Shown in pieces: positions 7,739 through 16,795 of a stretch of 49,219 nt of DNA (positions are counted from its first letter, which is position 1; every line of letters starts with the position of its first letter). The position numbers were made by a program, and so were the translations under genes. The DNA is taken from positions 1 through 49,219 of the forward strand of contig JBBQGG010000018.1 in NCBI GenBank assembly GCA_038322815.1, read 5' to 3'. Source of the DNA: PALSA-1296 sp038322815 (GTDB taxonomy: Bacteria > Bacteroidota > Ignavibacteria > Palsa-1295). Below the pieces are notes generated by a model. That model had not been told where the DNA came from. It saw nothing but the letters and a program-made list of their open reading frames with translations, and searched no databases.

Positions 7739-7762
7739 GCTGTCGGCTGTTGGCTGTCAGCT
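7739..7762. repeat. Right inverted end of the cassette (CTGACAG word)
   Basis: Reverse complement of the left end with two mismatches. It stops 40 bases before the mnmA start codon, so it may lie in the mnmA leader. Confidence 0.75.
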
Positions 7763-7801
7763 AAATAGAACCCCCTCCCTTAATTGAATGTTCAACTCCT
7801 T

Positions 7802-8893
7802 ATGGCTAAAGTATTGCTCGGAATGAGCGGCGGGCTTGATTCTTCGGTTGCAGCATTGCTTTTGCAGCAGTCAGGACATGACGTTATTGGAATTACGATC
7901 AAGACCTATGATTATGACGATATTGCAGGATCAAATCCAGCGAATGATACGTCATGCTGTTCACTCGATGGAATAAATGATGCCAGACGGGTTGCCTCTA
8001 TGCTTGGTATTCCGCATTATGTTTCCGATATGACGGAAGAATTCGGCGGAGCGATCATTGATTATTTCAAAGAGACCTATCTCGAAGGCAAGACGCCTAA
8101 TCCGTGCGTGAAATGCAATCGCGAGATAAAGTGGGCAGCTATGCTTCGCAAAGCAGATGCTTTAGGATGTGATTATATTTCAATGGGGCATTACGTGAAT
8201 TTGCGTGAAGAAAATGAGCGGATGATTATCTCCAGATCAAAGGATGCAACGAAAGATCAATCCTATGCACTTTGGGCAGTTCGTAATGAGCATCTTCGCC
8301 GCACACTTTTTCCGCTTTCGGGATATACTAAAAAGCAGATCAGAGAAATTGCTTATGCAAATGATCTTCCTGTGGCCGGGAAGCGAGAGAGCTACGAAAT
8401 TTGTTTTGTGCAGGATAATGATTACAGAAGATTCCTGAGGGATAATGTAGCTCAATTATCTGAGAGAACTCCTCAAGGAAAATTTATTTTGCAAAACGAG
8501 ATCGTCGGCGAACACGAGGGTGTACCATTCTATACGGTCGGTCAGCGCAAAGGACTTGGCTTGAGTATTCCCTCGCATCCTGCTCCCCTTTATGTGACAG
8601 GTCTTGACGTTGTGAATAATACTGTTACTCTTGGCGATGATGAAGAGCTTTTTGATACAGAGCTAATTGCTTCATCAGTAAATTTTGTAAAATATGCCGA
8701 GATCCCTTCATCGGGAATCCGTATCACTGCAAAAATCCGTTATAAGGATGAGGGTGCGCCTGCAATGGCATATCCTTATGGCGAAGACCGCTTTCGTGTA
8801 ACTTTTGAAGAACCGCGCCGCGCCATCACTCCGGGACAATCAGTTGTTCTTTATGAAGGAGATGACGTTGTCGCAGGTGGAATTATTGAATAA
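7802..8893 (+). CDS. mnmA: tRNA-specific 2-thiouridylase
   Basis: MnmA adds the sulfur of 2-thiouridine at wobble U34 of tRNA-Lys, -Glu and -Gln, in the cytoplasm, using ATP and a persulfide relay. I start at ATG 7802 (MAKVLLGMSGG, 363 residues); the TTG at 7784 would add six odd residues. The PP-loop ATP-binding motif GMSGGLDSS lies at about 7-15. The catalytic Cys pair is visible in TPNPCVKCN and YEICFV, and the tRNA-recognition segment SKDATKDQSYAL is intact. The C-terminal beta domain (FYTVGQRKGLG onward) is complete. A lipoprotein gene follows after 17 bases. Confidence 0.95.
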   Translation: MAKVLLGMSGGLDSSVAALLLQQSGHDVIGITIKTYDYDDIAGSNPANDTSCCSLDGINDARRVASMLGIPHYVSDMTEEFGGAIIDYFKETYLEGKTPNPCVKCNREIKWAAMLRKADALGCDYISMGHYVNLREENERMIISRSKDATKDQSYALWAVRNEHLRRTLFPLSGYTKKQIREIAYANDLPVAGKRESYEICFVQDNDYRRFLRDNVAQLSERTPQGKFILQNEIVGEHEGVPFYTVGQRKGLGLSIPSHPAPLYVTGLDVVNNTVTLGDDEELFDTELIASSVNFVKYAEIPSSGIRITAKIRYKDEGAPAMAYPYGEDRFRVTFEEPRRAITPGQSVVLYEGDDVVAGGIIE

Positions 8894-8910
8894 AACTATT
8901 TTATATAACC

Positions 8911-9414
8911 ATGAGAAATTATAGAATCAATTTTTTTATAGCAGCTCTTGCTGCAGTACTTATTACTTTGGATGGCTGTAGTCCGAATTCTACTATTCCG
9001 ACCTTTTCTCTTAAAACCGGCGAAGCCACAGCTACAATAAGCGGTCTGGGTACATTCAATTCAACGAATGCCTTTGCCGATAGCAGCAGTAATGTCACCT
9101 ATCATATGCGCGCAACAATTCCCGGTGCCATCACTGATTCGATCGTGATCGATATTGTGGTAACAAAAAAATCTCCTATCGCTTACACCGTTGATGTATC
9201 AAATGATAATTTTAGCAGTATCTCATATTGCATCGTCCAGCCGAATGGAAGCTGCAAAAATTACAAAGCACAAAAGGGCAGCGGCTCAGCATCTATAAAG
9301 GTAACAAGTATTAGTCCGTCATTCGAGGGTACATTTAGCGGTTCATTACAATTGGTTGGAGGCTCCGAAACGGTCTCAATTTCAGGGGGAGAATTTAATG
9401 CTGCCTGGCAATAA
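8911..9414 (+). CDS. Hypothetical lipoprotein
   Basis: This 167-residue protein begins with a lipoprotein signal (hydrophobic IAALAAVLITL then Asp-Gly-Cys23), so the mature N-terminal Cys should be lipidated and the protein held in a membrane facing the periplasm or surface. The remainder is Ser/Thr-rich beta sequence (EATATISGLGTFNSTNAF, then ETVSISGGEFNAAW) resembling a small beta-sandwich. I do not recognise a family. It follows mnmA by 17 bases and precedes the carboxyltransferase by 30, so it may be co-transcribed without being functionally related. Confidence 0.7.
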   Translation: MRNYRINFFIAALAAVLITLDGCSPNSTIPTFSLKTGEATATISGLGTFNSTNAFADSSSNVTYHMRATIPGAITDSIVIDIVVTKKSPIAYTVDVSNDNFSSISYCIVQPNGSCKNYKAQKGSGSASIKVTSISPSFEGTFSGSLQLVGGSETVSISGGEFNAAWQ

Positions 9415-9444
9415 TTTTTTCTGCTAATGAAGTAACTCATATCA

Positions 9445-10989
9445 ATGCAGACCAACGAAGAACTGCTTACCCTTCTTCGCGCCGAAGCTATGCTCGGGGG
9501 CGGAGAGAAACGAATCGCCGATCAGCATAAAAAGGGGAAGCTCACAGCCCGTGAGCGGATTACGCTTCTTCTCGATGAAGGGTCGTTCGAAGAATTCGAT
9601 ATGTTCGTCCGTCATAGATCCAATGATTTCGGTCTGGATAAACAGCGTCCGCTTGGTGATGGAGTCGTAACAGGCAGCGGCAGAATTCACGATAGAATAG
9701 TTTTTGTATTCAGTCAGGATTTTACGGTGTTCGGCGGTTCGCTATCCGAAGTTCATGCGGAAAAAATTGTCAAGGTCATGGAGATGGCAATGAAGGTCGG
9801 TGCTCCGGTGATCGGATTAAATGACTCAGGCGGTGCTCGTATTCAGGAAGGCGTTGTCTCACTTGGTGGCTATGCCGATATATTTTTATTAAATACTCTT
9901 GCTTCAGGAGTTATTCCTCAGATATCAGCAATACTCGGTCCATGTGCAGGCGGCGCAGTCTATTCACCGGCGATAACCGATTTTGTGTGGATGGTTGAAG
10001 GGACAAGTTATATGTTTGTTACAGGTCCGAATGTCGTCAAGACTGTTACCCATGAAGATGTAACAAGTGAAGCATTAGGCGGCGCCGATACACATGCCGA
10101 AAAATCCGGTGTTGCGCATTTTACAAGTGTTAATGAACTTGAATGTTTAGAAGGTATGAGAAAGCTTCTGAGCTACATGCCACAAAATAATCGCGAGAAG
10201 ACTCCTATCATTACAAGTGATGATCCACCAGACCGTGATTGCCAAAAACTAAATTTCATTATTCCCGATAGTGCGAATAAAGCGTATGATATAAAGCACG
10301 TTATCGAAGAGGTGATGGATAAAGAAAGCTTCTTCGAAGTTCATGCAGGTTTTGCGCCGAACATCGTCGTCGGCTTTGCAAGACTCAATGGAGAATCAGT
10401 TGGCATTGTCGCAAATCAACCTCTTGCAATGGCAGGAGTTCTTGATATTGATGCAAGCACAAAGGGCGCACGCTTTGTTCGGTTCTGTGATGCCTTTAAT
10501 ATTCCTCTCGTCGTATTCGAAGATGTTCCGGGGTTTTTGCCGGGCACAGAGCAGGAATGGCGCGGCATTATTCGTCACGGTGCAAAACTACTCTATGCTT
10601 TTGCTGAAGCAACTGTGCCCAAAGTTACCATCATCACGCGCAAGGCTTATGGCGGCGCTTATGACGTGATGAATTCAAAGCATATTCGAGGCGATATGAA
10701 CTATGCCTGGCCAACAGCCGAGATCGCCGTCATGGGAGCCAAAGGCGCCGTTGAAATTATTTTCAAAAAGGAAATTGCAGAGGCTTCTGATCCGGTGAAG
10801 CGTGAAGAAGAACTGATCGAAGAATATCGCAAGCGTTTCGCCAATCCCTTCGCTGCCGCCGAACGCGGATATATTGACGATGTCATTGAGCCAAGTGAAA
10901 CCCGTCTGCGTCTTATTCGCTCACTTGAAGTTTTACGTACAAAAAAAGTTACGAATCCCTGGCGAAAGCACGGGAATATTCCGTTGTAA
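9445..10989 (+). CDS. Acyl-CoA carboxylase beta (carboxyltransferase) subunit, PccB-like
   Basis: The 514-residue protein is a biotin-dependent carboxyltransferase of the propionyl-CoA carboxylase beta / methylmalonyl-CoA decarboxylase alpha type, which moves CO2 between biotin and an acyl-CoA. Both crotonase-fold halves are present. The N-half includes LNDSGGARIQEGV and the oxyanion-hole region LGPCAGGAVYSP. The C-half includes FEDVPGFLPGTEQE, then HGAKLLYAFAEA and KAYGGAYDVM. It begins with TARERI-type sequence near residue 30, as in PccB. The biotin carboxylase and biotin carrier partners are not in the window, so substrate (propionyl-CoA or another acyl-CoA) is an inference. It converges on rnr with a 12-base gap. 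Confidence 0.92.
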   Translation: MQTNEELLTLLRAEAMLGGGEKRIADQHKKGKLTARERITLLLDEGSFEEFDMFVRHRSNDFGLDKQRPLGDGVVTGSGRIHDRIVFVFSQDFTVFGGSLSEVHAEKIVKVMEMAMKVGAPVIGLNDSGGARIQEGVVSLGGYADIFLLNTLASGVIPQISAILGPCAGGAVYSPAITDFVWMVEGTSYMFVTGPNVVKTVTHEDVTSEALGGADTHAEKSGVAHFTSVNELECLEGMRKLLSYMPQNNREKTPIITSDDPPDRDCQKLNFIIPDSANKAYDIKHVIEEVMDKESFFEVHAGFAPNIVVGFARLNGESVGIVANQPLAMAGVLDIDASTKGARFVRFCDAFNIPLVVFEDVPGFLPGTEQEWRGIIRHGAKLLYAFAEATVPKVTIITRKAYGGAYDVMNSKHIRGDMNYAWPTAEIAVMGAKGAVEIIFKKEIAEASDPVKREEELIEEYRKRFANPFAAAERGYIDDVIEPSETRLRLIRSLEVLRTKKVTNPWRKHGNIPL

Positions 10990-11001
10990 GAGAATAAAAC
11001 G

Positions 11002-13221
11002 TTACTCCTCCACCACACCAAAATCCAACGCGCGTTTACTTTCATTGACGCGAATCAATTTTACTTTGACAACATCGCCGATATGGTAGGATTTAGCAGA
11101 TGTTTTTGCTCTTTTTTTGTGACGTCCGGCTTCACCTCGTGAACCAGCACGCTGTGGAATCAGTGATAGATGCGCTTCGTCATAGGTATAATATCCATCG
11201 AGTTCACGGATATGCACTAAACCTTCTGCGCCATTATCCAAACCGACAAAAAAACCATAATGCTGAACACCTGTAACTCTTGCATCAAATTCCTCGCCGA
11301 CTTTTGAAGCCATCACAAAAAGCTGTGCAACCTTTGCTGAATCACGTTCTGCTTCCGTTGCGCGGCGCTCCATAGCACTTGTATGCTCGGCAAGTTCAGG
11401 AAGCAATTTATAATAGTAATTTTCACGTTTTGCAGTCATGCCGCCTTTCTGCATATATTCATAGAGCATCCGGTGAATAATGAGATCGGGGTAGCGCCGA
11501 ATAGGAGATGTGAAATGCGTATAATGCAAAAACGCGAGTCCGAAATGCCCGACATTATGTTCGGCATAGATCGCTTTTGCCATTGCACGAAGCATTAAGC
11601 CATTCAAGAGTTTCTCCTCCGGCTTTCCTTTAACCGATTCGAGAAATTTCTGAATCGTTTTCGGAGTCACACCTTCGGGATTGAATGAGTAGCCCAGAGA
11701 TTTGGCAAGCCGTGAGAGATCGCGAACCTTATCAGGATCTGGATCGGCGTGAATGCGGTAAAGGAAAGGTTTTTCAGCAGAGCCAGAGGCTTTTTTGGAA
11801 ATAACTTCAGCAACTGCACGATTAGCCGCCAGCATAAATTCTTCGATCATCTTCATCGAACCGAGTCGTTCATTCTTATATGCTTCGATGGGATTTCTGT
11901 CCTCATCAAATTTAAATCGGACTTCTGTAGTTTCGAAATCTATAGAGCCATCTTTGCGGCGCTGAGCATACATCTTATCTGATAGCTCGCGCATCTGTTT
12001 CAGGAGTTTTGTGTATTTTCCTTTTCCACTCGTGGTGCGTTTCTCCGCTTCCTGATACGAAAAACGCATCACGCTTTTGATTACTGATTTTTTGAACTCG
12101 CTCTTTTTCACTTTGCCCGTCAGAGGATCCATTGTCATGATCACGGAATAAGTAAGCCGTTCGACATCAGGCTTAAGCGAGCAAAGATCATTCGATAATT
12201 TTTCCGGCAGCATAGGTATCACTCCACCTGCAAGATAGATGGATGTTCCACGATCAAGCGATTCCTTATCCAAAGGCGAGCCTTCAGTTACGAAATGGCT
12301 GACATCCGCAATATGCACTCCGAGCGTGAGGGTCCAATCATCATTTTCAACAAGAGAAATTGCATCGTCAAAATCTTTTGCATCTTCAGGATCGATAGTA
12401 AAAATTGTTTCCTTGCGAAGATCAAGGCGCTTGGCTATTTCATCTTTTGGAATTGTCAGAGGGTATGATTCCGCTTGGTCGATGACGGCTTTCGGAAATT
12501 CTCCCGGCAAACCGGACTCGGCAGCCAGAGCCTGCATCTCGATCTTAAAAGATCCTGAACGTCCGAAAACCTCGAGCACTTTACCCTCAGGACCACGGTT
12601 TTCGTCTTCCCAGTCATAAAGCTCGACCTTCACTTTATCACCCGGCTTTGCTCCTGAAAGATCACTTTTTGTTACAAGCACATCGCGCATCAATTTACCC
12701 GATTCAGGTTTGATGAAATAATTACGTTGGGACTTTTCAACTTTTCCTGTTATAATTTTCGATGCACGCTCTAAAATCTCGATCACTTCGCCTTGCGGCC
12801 TTTCGCCGGATTTCGCTGCATAAAGCGCAACGGATACTTTATCACCGTGAGCAGCATTACCCAAATTCCGAGCACGGATCAAGACGGTATCATGTAATCC
12901 TGAATTCTTATCAGGCTTTACAATGGCATTCCCTGTCGGCTGCATTTTCATTGTACCTTCGATCTGAGTCGGACGCGGAGGGATAATACCATATCTTCTG
13001 CGAGAACCATGAATGATCTGTCCTTCGCGCTCTAATCTTCGAAGTTCATCCCGTAGAGCTTGATATTCGTCACTATCGGAGCGAACGCTGATCATCTTCG
13101 AAATCTCATTGGTCTTAAACAGCTCGCCGGAATGCTCCGTAAATATTTTTAATATTCGCTCACGCAAGGGCAGATCACCGGGATATTCATCATGATGTTT
13201 ATGATTTTTTTTCTTTGACAT
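11002..13221 (-). CDS. rnr: Ribonuclease R (3'-5' exoribonuclease)
   Basis: RNase R degrades structured RNA processively from the 3' end. The 739-residue protein (ATG 13221; a TTG six bases earlier is less likely) has the family order: a winged-helix-like N-terminus, two cold-shock OB folds, the RNB nuclease domain and a C-terminal S1 domain. The catalytic Asp cluster is in TIDPEDAKDFDDAISL. The other RNB landmarks are GVHIADVSHFV, FLYRIHADPD, and HFTSPIRRYPDLIIHR. The S1 domain starts near FDARVTGVQHYGFFVGLDNG. It is somewhat shorter than E. coli RNase R (813) because the basic tail is brief. A G7 run lies just upstream. Confidence 0.95.
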   Translation of the reverse strand: MSKKKNHKHHDEYPGDLPLRERILKIFTEHSGELFKTNEISKMISVRSDSDEYQALRDELRRLEREGQIIHGSRRRYGIIPPRPTQIEGTMKMQPTGNAIVKPDKNSGLHDTVLIRARNLGNAAHGDKVSVALYAAKSGERPQGEVIEILERASKIITGKVEKSQRNYFIKPESGKLMRDVLVTKSDLSGAKPGDKVKVELYDWEDENRGPEGKVLEVFGRSGSFKIEMQALAAESGLPGEFPKAVIDQAESYPLTIPKDEIAKRLDLRKETIFTIDPEDAKDFDDAISLVENDDWTLTLGVHIADVSHFVTEGSPLDKESLDRGTSIYLAGGVIPMLPEKLSNDLCSLKPDVERLTYSVIMTMDPLTGKVKKSEFKKSVIKSVMRFSYQEAEKRTTSGKGKYTKLLKQMRELSDKMYAQRRKDGSIDFETTEVRFKFDEDRNPIEAYKNERLGSMKMIEEFMLAANRAVAEVISKKASGSAEKPFLYRIHADPDPDKVRDLSRLAKSLGYSFNPEGVTPKTIQKFLESVKGKPEEKLLNGLMLRAMAKAIYAEHNVGHFGLAFLHYTHFTSPIRRYPDLIIHRMLYEYMQKGGMTAKRENYYYKLLPELAEHTSAMERRATEAERDSAKVAQLFVMASKVGEEFDARVTGVQHYGFFVGLDNGAEGLVHIRELDGYYTYDEAHLSLIPQRAGSRGEAGRHKKRAKTSAKSYHIGDVVKVKLIRVNESKRALDFGVVEE

Positions 13222-13296
13222 ATTCAAATACGAGGGGGGGTGATGTAATAGTGATGAATACGAAATGAATAAGCGTAAGGGAAAGAAAGAGTAACG

Positions 13297-14016
13297 CTAA
13301 TTCCGTGAGAGAGTTTCGAATTTTTTGAAGTCAATGGTCTTTGCCGCTTCGATAAGATGATCCGGTGATGACACTTTGTATTCTCTGAGAATAACTGCAC
13401 GGTGATCACCGACCAGAATATACAGCGTCGCAACTGTTTTCGATGGGATGTATGATTTTATTGACGGTAATCCTTTGATCTCGGTATAATATGAGGTAAT
13501 GGATTCTCCTTCTACGATGCGTGTTTCATGGCCTGCCTTTTGAATCTGCGATATTTCCTTGACCAGTTTCGATGAACCTCGTTCGTTTATATCAATGATC
13601 GTACTCTTTATAGTGCGGGATGTGTCAGTTCGGGCGCGGAAAAGAATGATCGACTGGGCTTCAGTTTTTTCATCGACTTCTTTAACCTTTGATAAAAGAA
13701 AATCCGGAAGCTTCGGATGAAATTCTGCAAGTTGTTGCGGCCTCAGGATCGGTACAGATCCTACCGGTGTTAAACGATTCGGATCCGAAGACTGTGGCAT
13801 TTCCGGCATAACATCTGTGGATGGCAAGGGGATTACACTATTTCCGGGATTTACCGGAGATACAGTTGGAAGCGTTACTTTAGTACTATCGCTGATATTA
13901 CTTGATAATGGATCTGCCTTACTCGGATCTTTTCCCTCCGGTCTGCTGCATGAACTCATGCTGAATGCAATAATAAAAAGGAGAATACTGCGGCGGCTCA
14001 TCGTCGGATTTTTCAT
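13297..14016 (-). CDS. Hypothetical lipoprotein
   Basis: The 239-residue product has a lipoprotein signal: MKNPTMSRRSILLFIIAFSM followed by Ser-Ser-Cys23. A start at the second Met (14001) is also possible and would give a more usual n-region (MSRRS). After a Pro/Ser-rich linker of about 70 residues comes a compact domain (~105-239) with no motif I recognise. It contains ATLYILVGDHRAVILREYKV and a final helix IEAAKTIDFKKFETL, giving an alpha/beta look. It may monitor or bind something in the periplasm, but no function is assigned. It is 75 bases upstream of rnr in the same direction. Confidence 0.65.
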   Translation of the reverse strand: MKNPTMSRRSILLFIIAFSMSSCSRPEGKDPSKADPLSSNISDSTKVTLPTVSPVNPGNSVIPLPSTDVMPEMPQSSDPNRLTPVGSVPILRPQQLAEFHPKLPDFLLSKVKEVDEKTEAQSIILFRARTDTSRTIKSTIIDINERGSSKLVKEISQIQKAGHETRIVEGESITSYYTEIKGLPSIKSYIPSKTVATLYILVGDHRAVILREYKVSSPDHLIEAAKTIDFKKFETLSRN

Positions 14017-14037
14017 ACTTCATAGAACACAATAGGT

Positions 14038-14072
14038 AATCTCAGAAATCCTAATAATCTCACAAATCTCGC
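14038..14072. repeat. Short iterated AATCTCA-type word array
   Basis: The spacer between two minus-strand genes is AATCTCAGAAATCCTAATAA continuing as ATCTCACAAATCTCG: four imperfect copies of an AATCT/CAA word. It resembles the other word arrays in style. Confidence 0.4.
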
Positions 14073-14073
14073 T

Positions 14074-14478
14074 TTAGACTACGAGTTCAACCCGCTCTTC
14101 TAATTCTGTTACAGGCACTGATCTTGGCGTTCGTACAAAACATATTCGGGTTTTATCTGTCCCTTGCTGCCGTATATAGGACATCCATTCGCTATCACTT
14201 GCAATACGCTCAGTTTGCTTAACACGGTCATTAGGCACGGCGATCTCTGTTGCCCAGAAATCATCAGGTACAAAAGTCAGGAGAAATTCCTGTACTAATT
14301 TCTCGAGGGAGGAATTGAGAAACAAGAAATGAAAGAGTGCTTTCTCATCTTCTTCTTGAACTTGCGGAGCAAATTGTATGCCATTATCAGAGAGAAAACC
14401 CAAGAAACTATCCTTCATTGATGCAGGAAGAACCACCTCTTTTTCGCTCTTTAATTTGTAAATATTATGAATATCCAT
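14074..14478 (-). CDS. Hypothetical cytoplasmic protein, 134 aa
   Basis: No signal peptide or membrane segment is seen. The protein is acidic and contains LPASMKDSFLGFLSDNGIQF and a later FWATEIAVPNDRVKQTERI stretch, ending in an acidic VTELEERVELVV. I do not recognise the family. It starts at ATG 14478, 62 bases from the divergent recG start, so the two may share a promoter region. Support is a clean open frame, no competing frame and codon use like its neighbours. Confidence 0.55.
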   Translation of the reverse strand: MDIHNIYKLKSEKEVVLPASMKDSFLGFLSDNGIQFAPQVQEEDEKALFHFLFLNSSLEKLVQEFLLTFVPDDFWATEIAVPNDRVKQTERIASDSEWMSYIRQQGTDKTRICFVRTPRSVPVTELEERVELVV

Positions 14479-14539
14479 GATTGAAGAAATTGATTACACA
14501 GTATAATACGTTTACAATCCTATATTTGTTGCTGATTTT

Positions 14540-16768
14540 TTGACAGAACCTAAAAACGATATCCCCAAGAAAGAATACCCCTTGCAATTCGTCAAGGGCA
14601 TTGGTCCGCGCCGTGCTGAAGCATTGGCGGAGATAGGTATTGAATCGCTTGAAGAACTGATCACATTCTTTCCGCGAAAATATATTGATGCGCGCAAAGT
14701 AATTAAACTCAGCGAAGCGAAAAATTATTTATGGCAATCGGTTACGATTCATGGCAAGGTGCTTTCTTCACGGCATTTTGATTTCCCGAAACCTGGTAGA
14801 ACAACGATCTCTGTCATTGATGACTCAAGTGGTATTTTACAATTAGTCTATTTCGCTTACGCTGATTGGATCGCGAAGCAATATAAAGCTGGCGATGAGA
14901 TCGTCGCCATCGGTTATATTAATTTTTTTCGCAATGAAGCGCAGATCGTTCATCCGGAATTTGTCGAAAAAATAACGGGAGAGAATGCAATTCCCGAAGG
15001 CAAGATGCTTCCGATCTATCCCTATTCACAAGTCTTCAAAGAAGCGAGAATCTCGCAGGCACACATCCGCAAGATGCTCGAGCAGGTGATAGAGAGCGAT
15101 GACTTCAAACGCATAACGCAAGAAGACCTGCCGGAAAATATTCTCAAATTCTACCAATTCGAGAATCGCACGCAAGCAATTCGTGATATTCATCGTCCTT
15201 CAGCACCCGAAGCACATGAGAAAGCGCTGAAGCGATTGAAATATGAAGAGCTGTTTTTCCTTCAGCTTCGCTTCGCAATCGAGCGTCAGAAGATGCTTGT
15301 AACGGCGAAGAAGGGAATTGTCTATGATATAAGTTCGCTTGAGCCGCGAACCACGAACCACGATTCACGAACCACGATAATTCAGCAAGTTCTCAACTCA
15401 CTACCATATAAACTAACAACTGCCCAACTCCGCGTCCTGCAGGAAATCGCAGGAGACATGGCAAAATCAGGCGAGAAGAAAATCCCGATGCACAGACTTT
15501 TGCAGGGTGATGTCGGAAGCGGAAAGACGATCGTGGCATTGCTTGCAATGCTTGTTGCAGTCGAAAATGGCTACCAAGCTGCACTGATGGCACCGACGGA
15601 AGTTTTGGCGAAGCAGCATTATCTTTCGATCTCCGAAATGCTGAAAGGTTTGCCGATCGAAGCTTCGCTTCTGGTTGGCGGTCAAGGAAAAAGAATACGA
15701 AAAGAAGTTCTTACCGAACTTGCCGAAGGCAAGACACATATTGTCATCGGTACTCATGCCCTGATCGAAGAGAATGTGAAGTTTGATAAACTTGGCATCG
15801 TCGTTGCCGATGAGCAGCATAAATTCGGAGTAGCGCAGCGACGTTTGCTCATTGATAAACATGCCGGCTCGCCGCCCGATGTACTTATCATGTCGGCAAC
15901 GCCCATTCCGCGAACGCTTGCTCTGACGCTGTATCAGGATCTCGATGTTTCGACCATTGACGAACTTCCAGCCGGAAGAAAGCAGATCATCACGCGCATT
16001 GTTTTTCCGAATGAGCAGCGAGCACTCTTTACTCAAATACGCGAAGTTGTGAGCAAGCGCAAGGAGCAAGTCTATATCGTTTATCCGCAGCTTGAGAAAA
16101 GCGAGACAAAAGATGTGAAGACGGCAACGAAAGCGTATGAAATATTTAAGGAGAAAATTTTTCCTGATCTGAAAGTCGGTTTGATCCATGGCAAATTAAA
16201 AGGTGCAGAGAAGCAGGAGATCATGTCGCAATTCCGCAATCACGAGATTGATATTCTCGTCTCAACAAGCGTGATCGAAGTCGGTATTGATGTTGCCAAT
16301 GCAACGCTGATGATCATTGGTAATGCCGAGCGATTCGGACTTGCACAACTGCATCAACTTCGCGGAAGAGTCGGGCGTGGAGGAAAGGCATCGGAGTGCA
16401 TACTTGTGCCATCTGATAAACTCACACCCGATCCGCAGGCAACATTGACAAGCGAGGCAATCGAAGAGCGCACTGCTGCTCTCGAACGTCTGCACATACT
16501 TGAACGCACAACGGATGGCTTCGAGATTGCCCGCGCCGATCTCAAACTCCGCGGTCCCGGCGATTTCCTCGGCACTCAGCAATCCGGCATTCCAAAACTA
16601 AAGATCGCCGATTTAGTCGAAGACCAAGCAATGCTCGAACAAGCCGCAAAAGATGTTGCCGAAATCCTAAAACTCGATCCCCAACTCCGCACAAAAGAAA
16701 ACCTGAATACCAGACAAATGCTGCTAAAAGAATCTCAAGAAAGCGAGAGTTTTTTGAGGGTGGGGTGA
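14540..16768 (+). CDS. recG: ATP-dependent DNA helicase RecG
   Basis: RecG drives regression of stalled replication forks and Holliday-junction migration. The 742-residue protein uses a TTG start; there is no early ATG. Wedge/OB domain: about 60-160. Helicase motif I GDVGSGKT is near 322, the DExx-type motif DEQHKFGV near 427, SATPIPRTLAL near 452, and the C-terminal helicase half includes STSVIEVGIDVANAT and LHQLRGRVGRG. Just before the helicase domain, at about residues 269-280, is an in-frame insertion encoded by a CGAACCACGAACCACGA word array (15347-15377). It reads PRTTNHDSRTT and replaces the usual short linker. The gene otherwise looks fully functional. Confidence 0.96.
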   Translation: MTEPKNDIPKKEYPLQFVKGIGPRRAEALAEIGIESLEELITFFPRKYIDARKVIKLSEAKNYLWQSVTIHGKVLSSRHFDFPKPGRTTISVIDDSSGILQLVYFAYADWIAKQYKAGDEIVAIGYINFFRNEAQIVHPEFVEKITGENAIPEGKMLPIYPYSQVFKEARISQAHIRKMLEQVIESDDFKRITQEDLPENILKFYQFENRTQAIRDIHRPSAPEAHEKALKRLKYEELFFLQLRFAIERQKMLVTAKKGIVYDISSLEPRTTNHDSRTTIIQQVLNSLPYKLTTAQLRVLQEIAGDMAKSGEKKIPMHRLLQGDVGSGKTIVALLAMLVAVENGYQAALMAPTEVLAKQHYLSISEMLKGLPIEASLLVGGQGKRIRKEVLTELAEGKTHIVIGTHALIEENVKFDKLGIVVADEQHKFGVAQRRLLIDKHAGSPPDVLIMSATPIPRTLALTLYQDLDVSTIDELPAGRKQIITRIVFPNEQRALFTQIREVVSKRKEQVYIVYPQLEKSETKDVKTATKAYEIFKEKIFPDLKVGLIHGKLKGAEKQEIMSQFRNHEIDILVSTSVIEVGIDVANATLMIIGNAERFGLAQLHQLRGRVGRGGKASECILVPSDKLTPDPQATLTSEAIEERTAALERLHILERTTDGFEIARADLKLRGPGDFLGTQQSGIPKLKIADLVEDQAMLEQAAKDVAEILKLDPQLRTKENLNTRQMLLKESQESESFLRVG
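15347..15377. repeat. Iterated AACCACG word array inside recG
   Basis: Four imperfect copies of a CGAACCA/CGATTCA word lie within the recG coding sequence, in frame, at the linker before the helicase domain. Word length and style match the intergenic arrays. Confidence 0.75.
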
Positions 16769-16795
16769 GGAAGTTGTTTTATTACAAAAAAAAGG

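Larger units (their letters stand above)
7337..7762. mobile_element. Candidate IVS-like cassette: four-helix-bundle gene between inverted repeats
   Basis: A 24-base sequence at 7337-7360 (starting AGCTGACAGC) recurs inverted at 7739-7762 (ending GCTGTCAGCT), with 22 of 24 positions complementary. The only thing inside is the four-helix-bundle gene on the minus strand. In 23S rRNA intervening sequences of Leptospira and Coxiella, genes of this protein family also lie inside inverted repeats that pair in the RNA. This may therefore be an intergenic relative. No clear target-site duplication is visible. Treating it as mobile is inference. Confidence 0.5.

Noticed and set aside
7325..7775. Target-site duplication around the four-helix-bundle cassette
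   Set aside because: The flanks share only AA-rich bases, too little to call a duplication.
12239..12619. 126-codon Ser-rich frame antisense to rnr
   Set aside because: It lies fully within the RNB and OB domain coding sequence of rnr and matches no family.
15467..16189. 240-codon open frame antisense to recG
   Set aside because: It mirrors the helicase domain of recG, has no recognisable domain and is a shadow of a well-supported gene.
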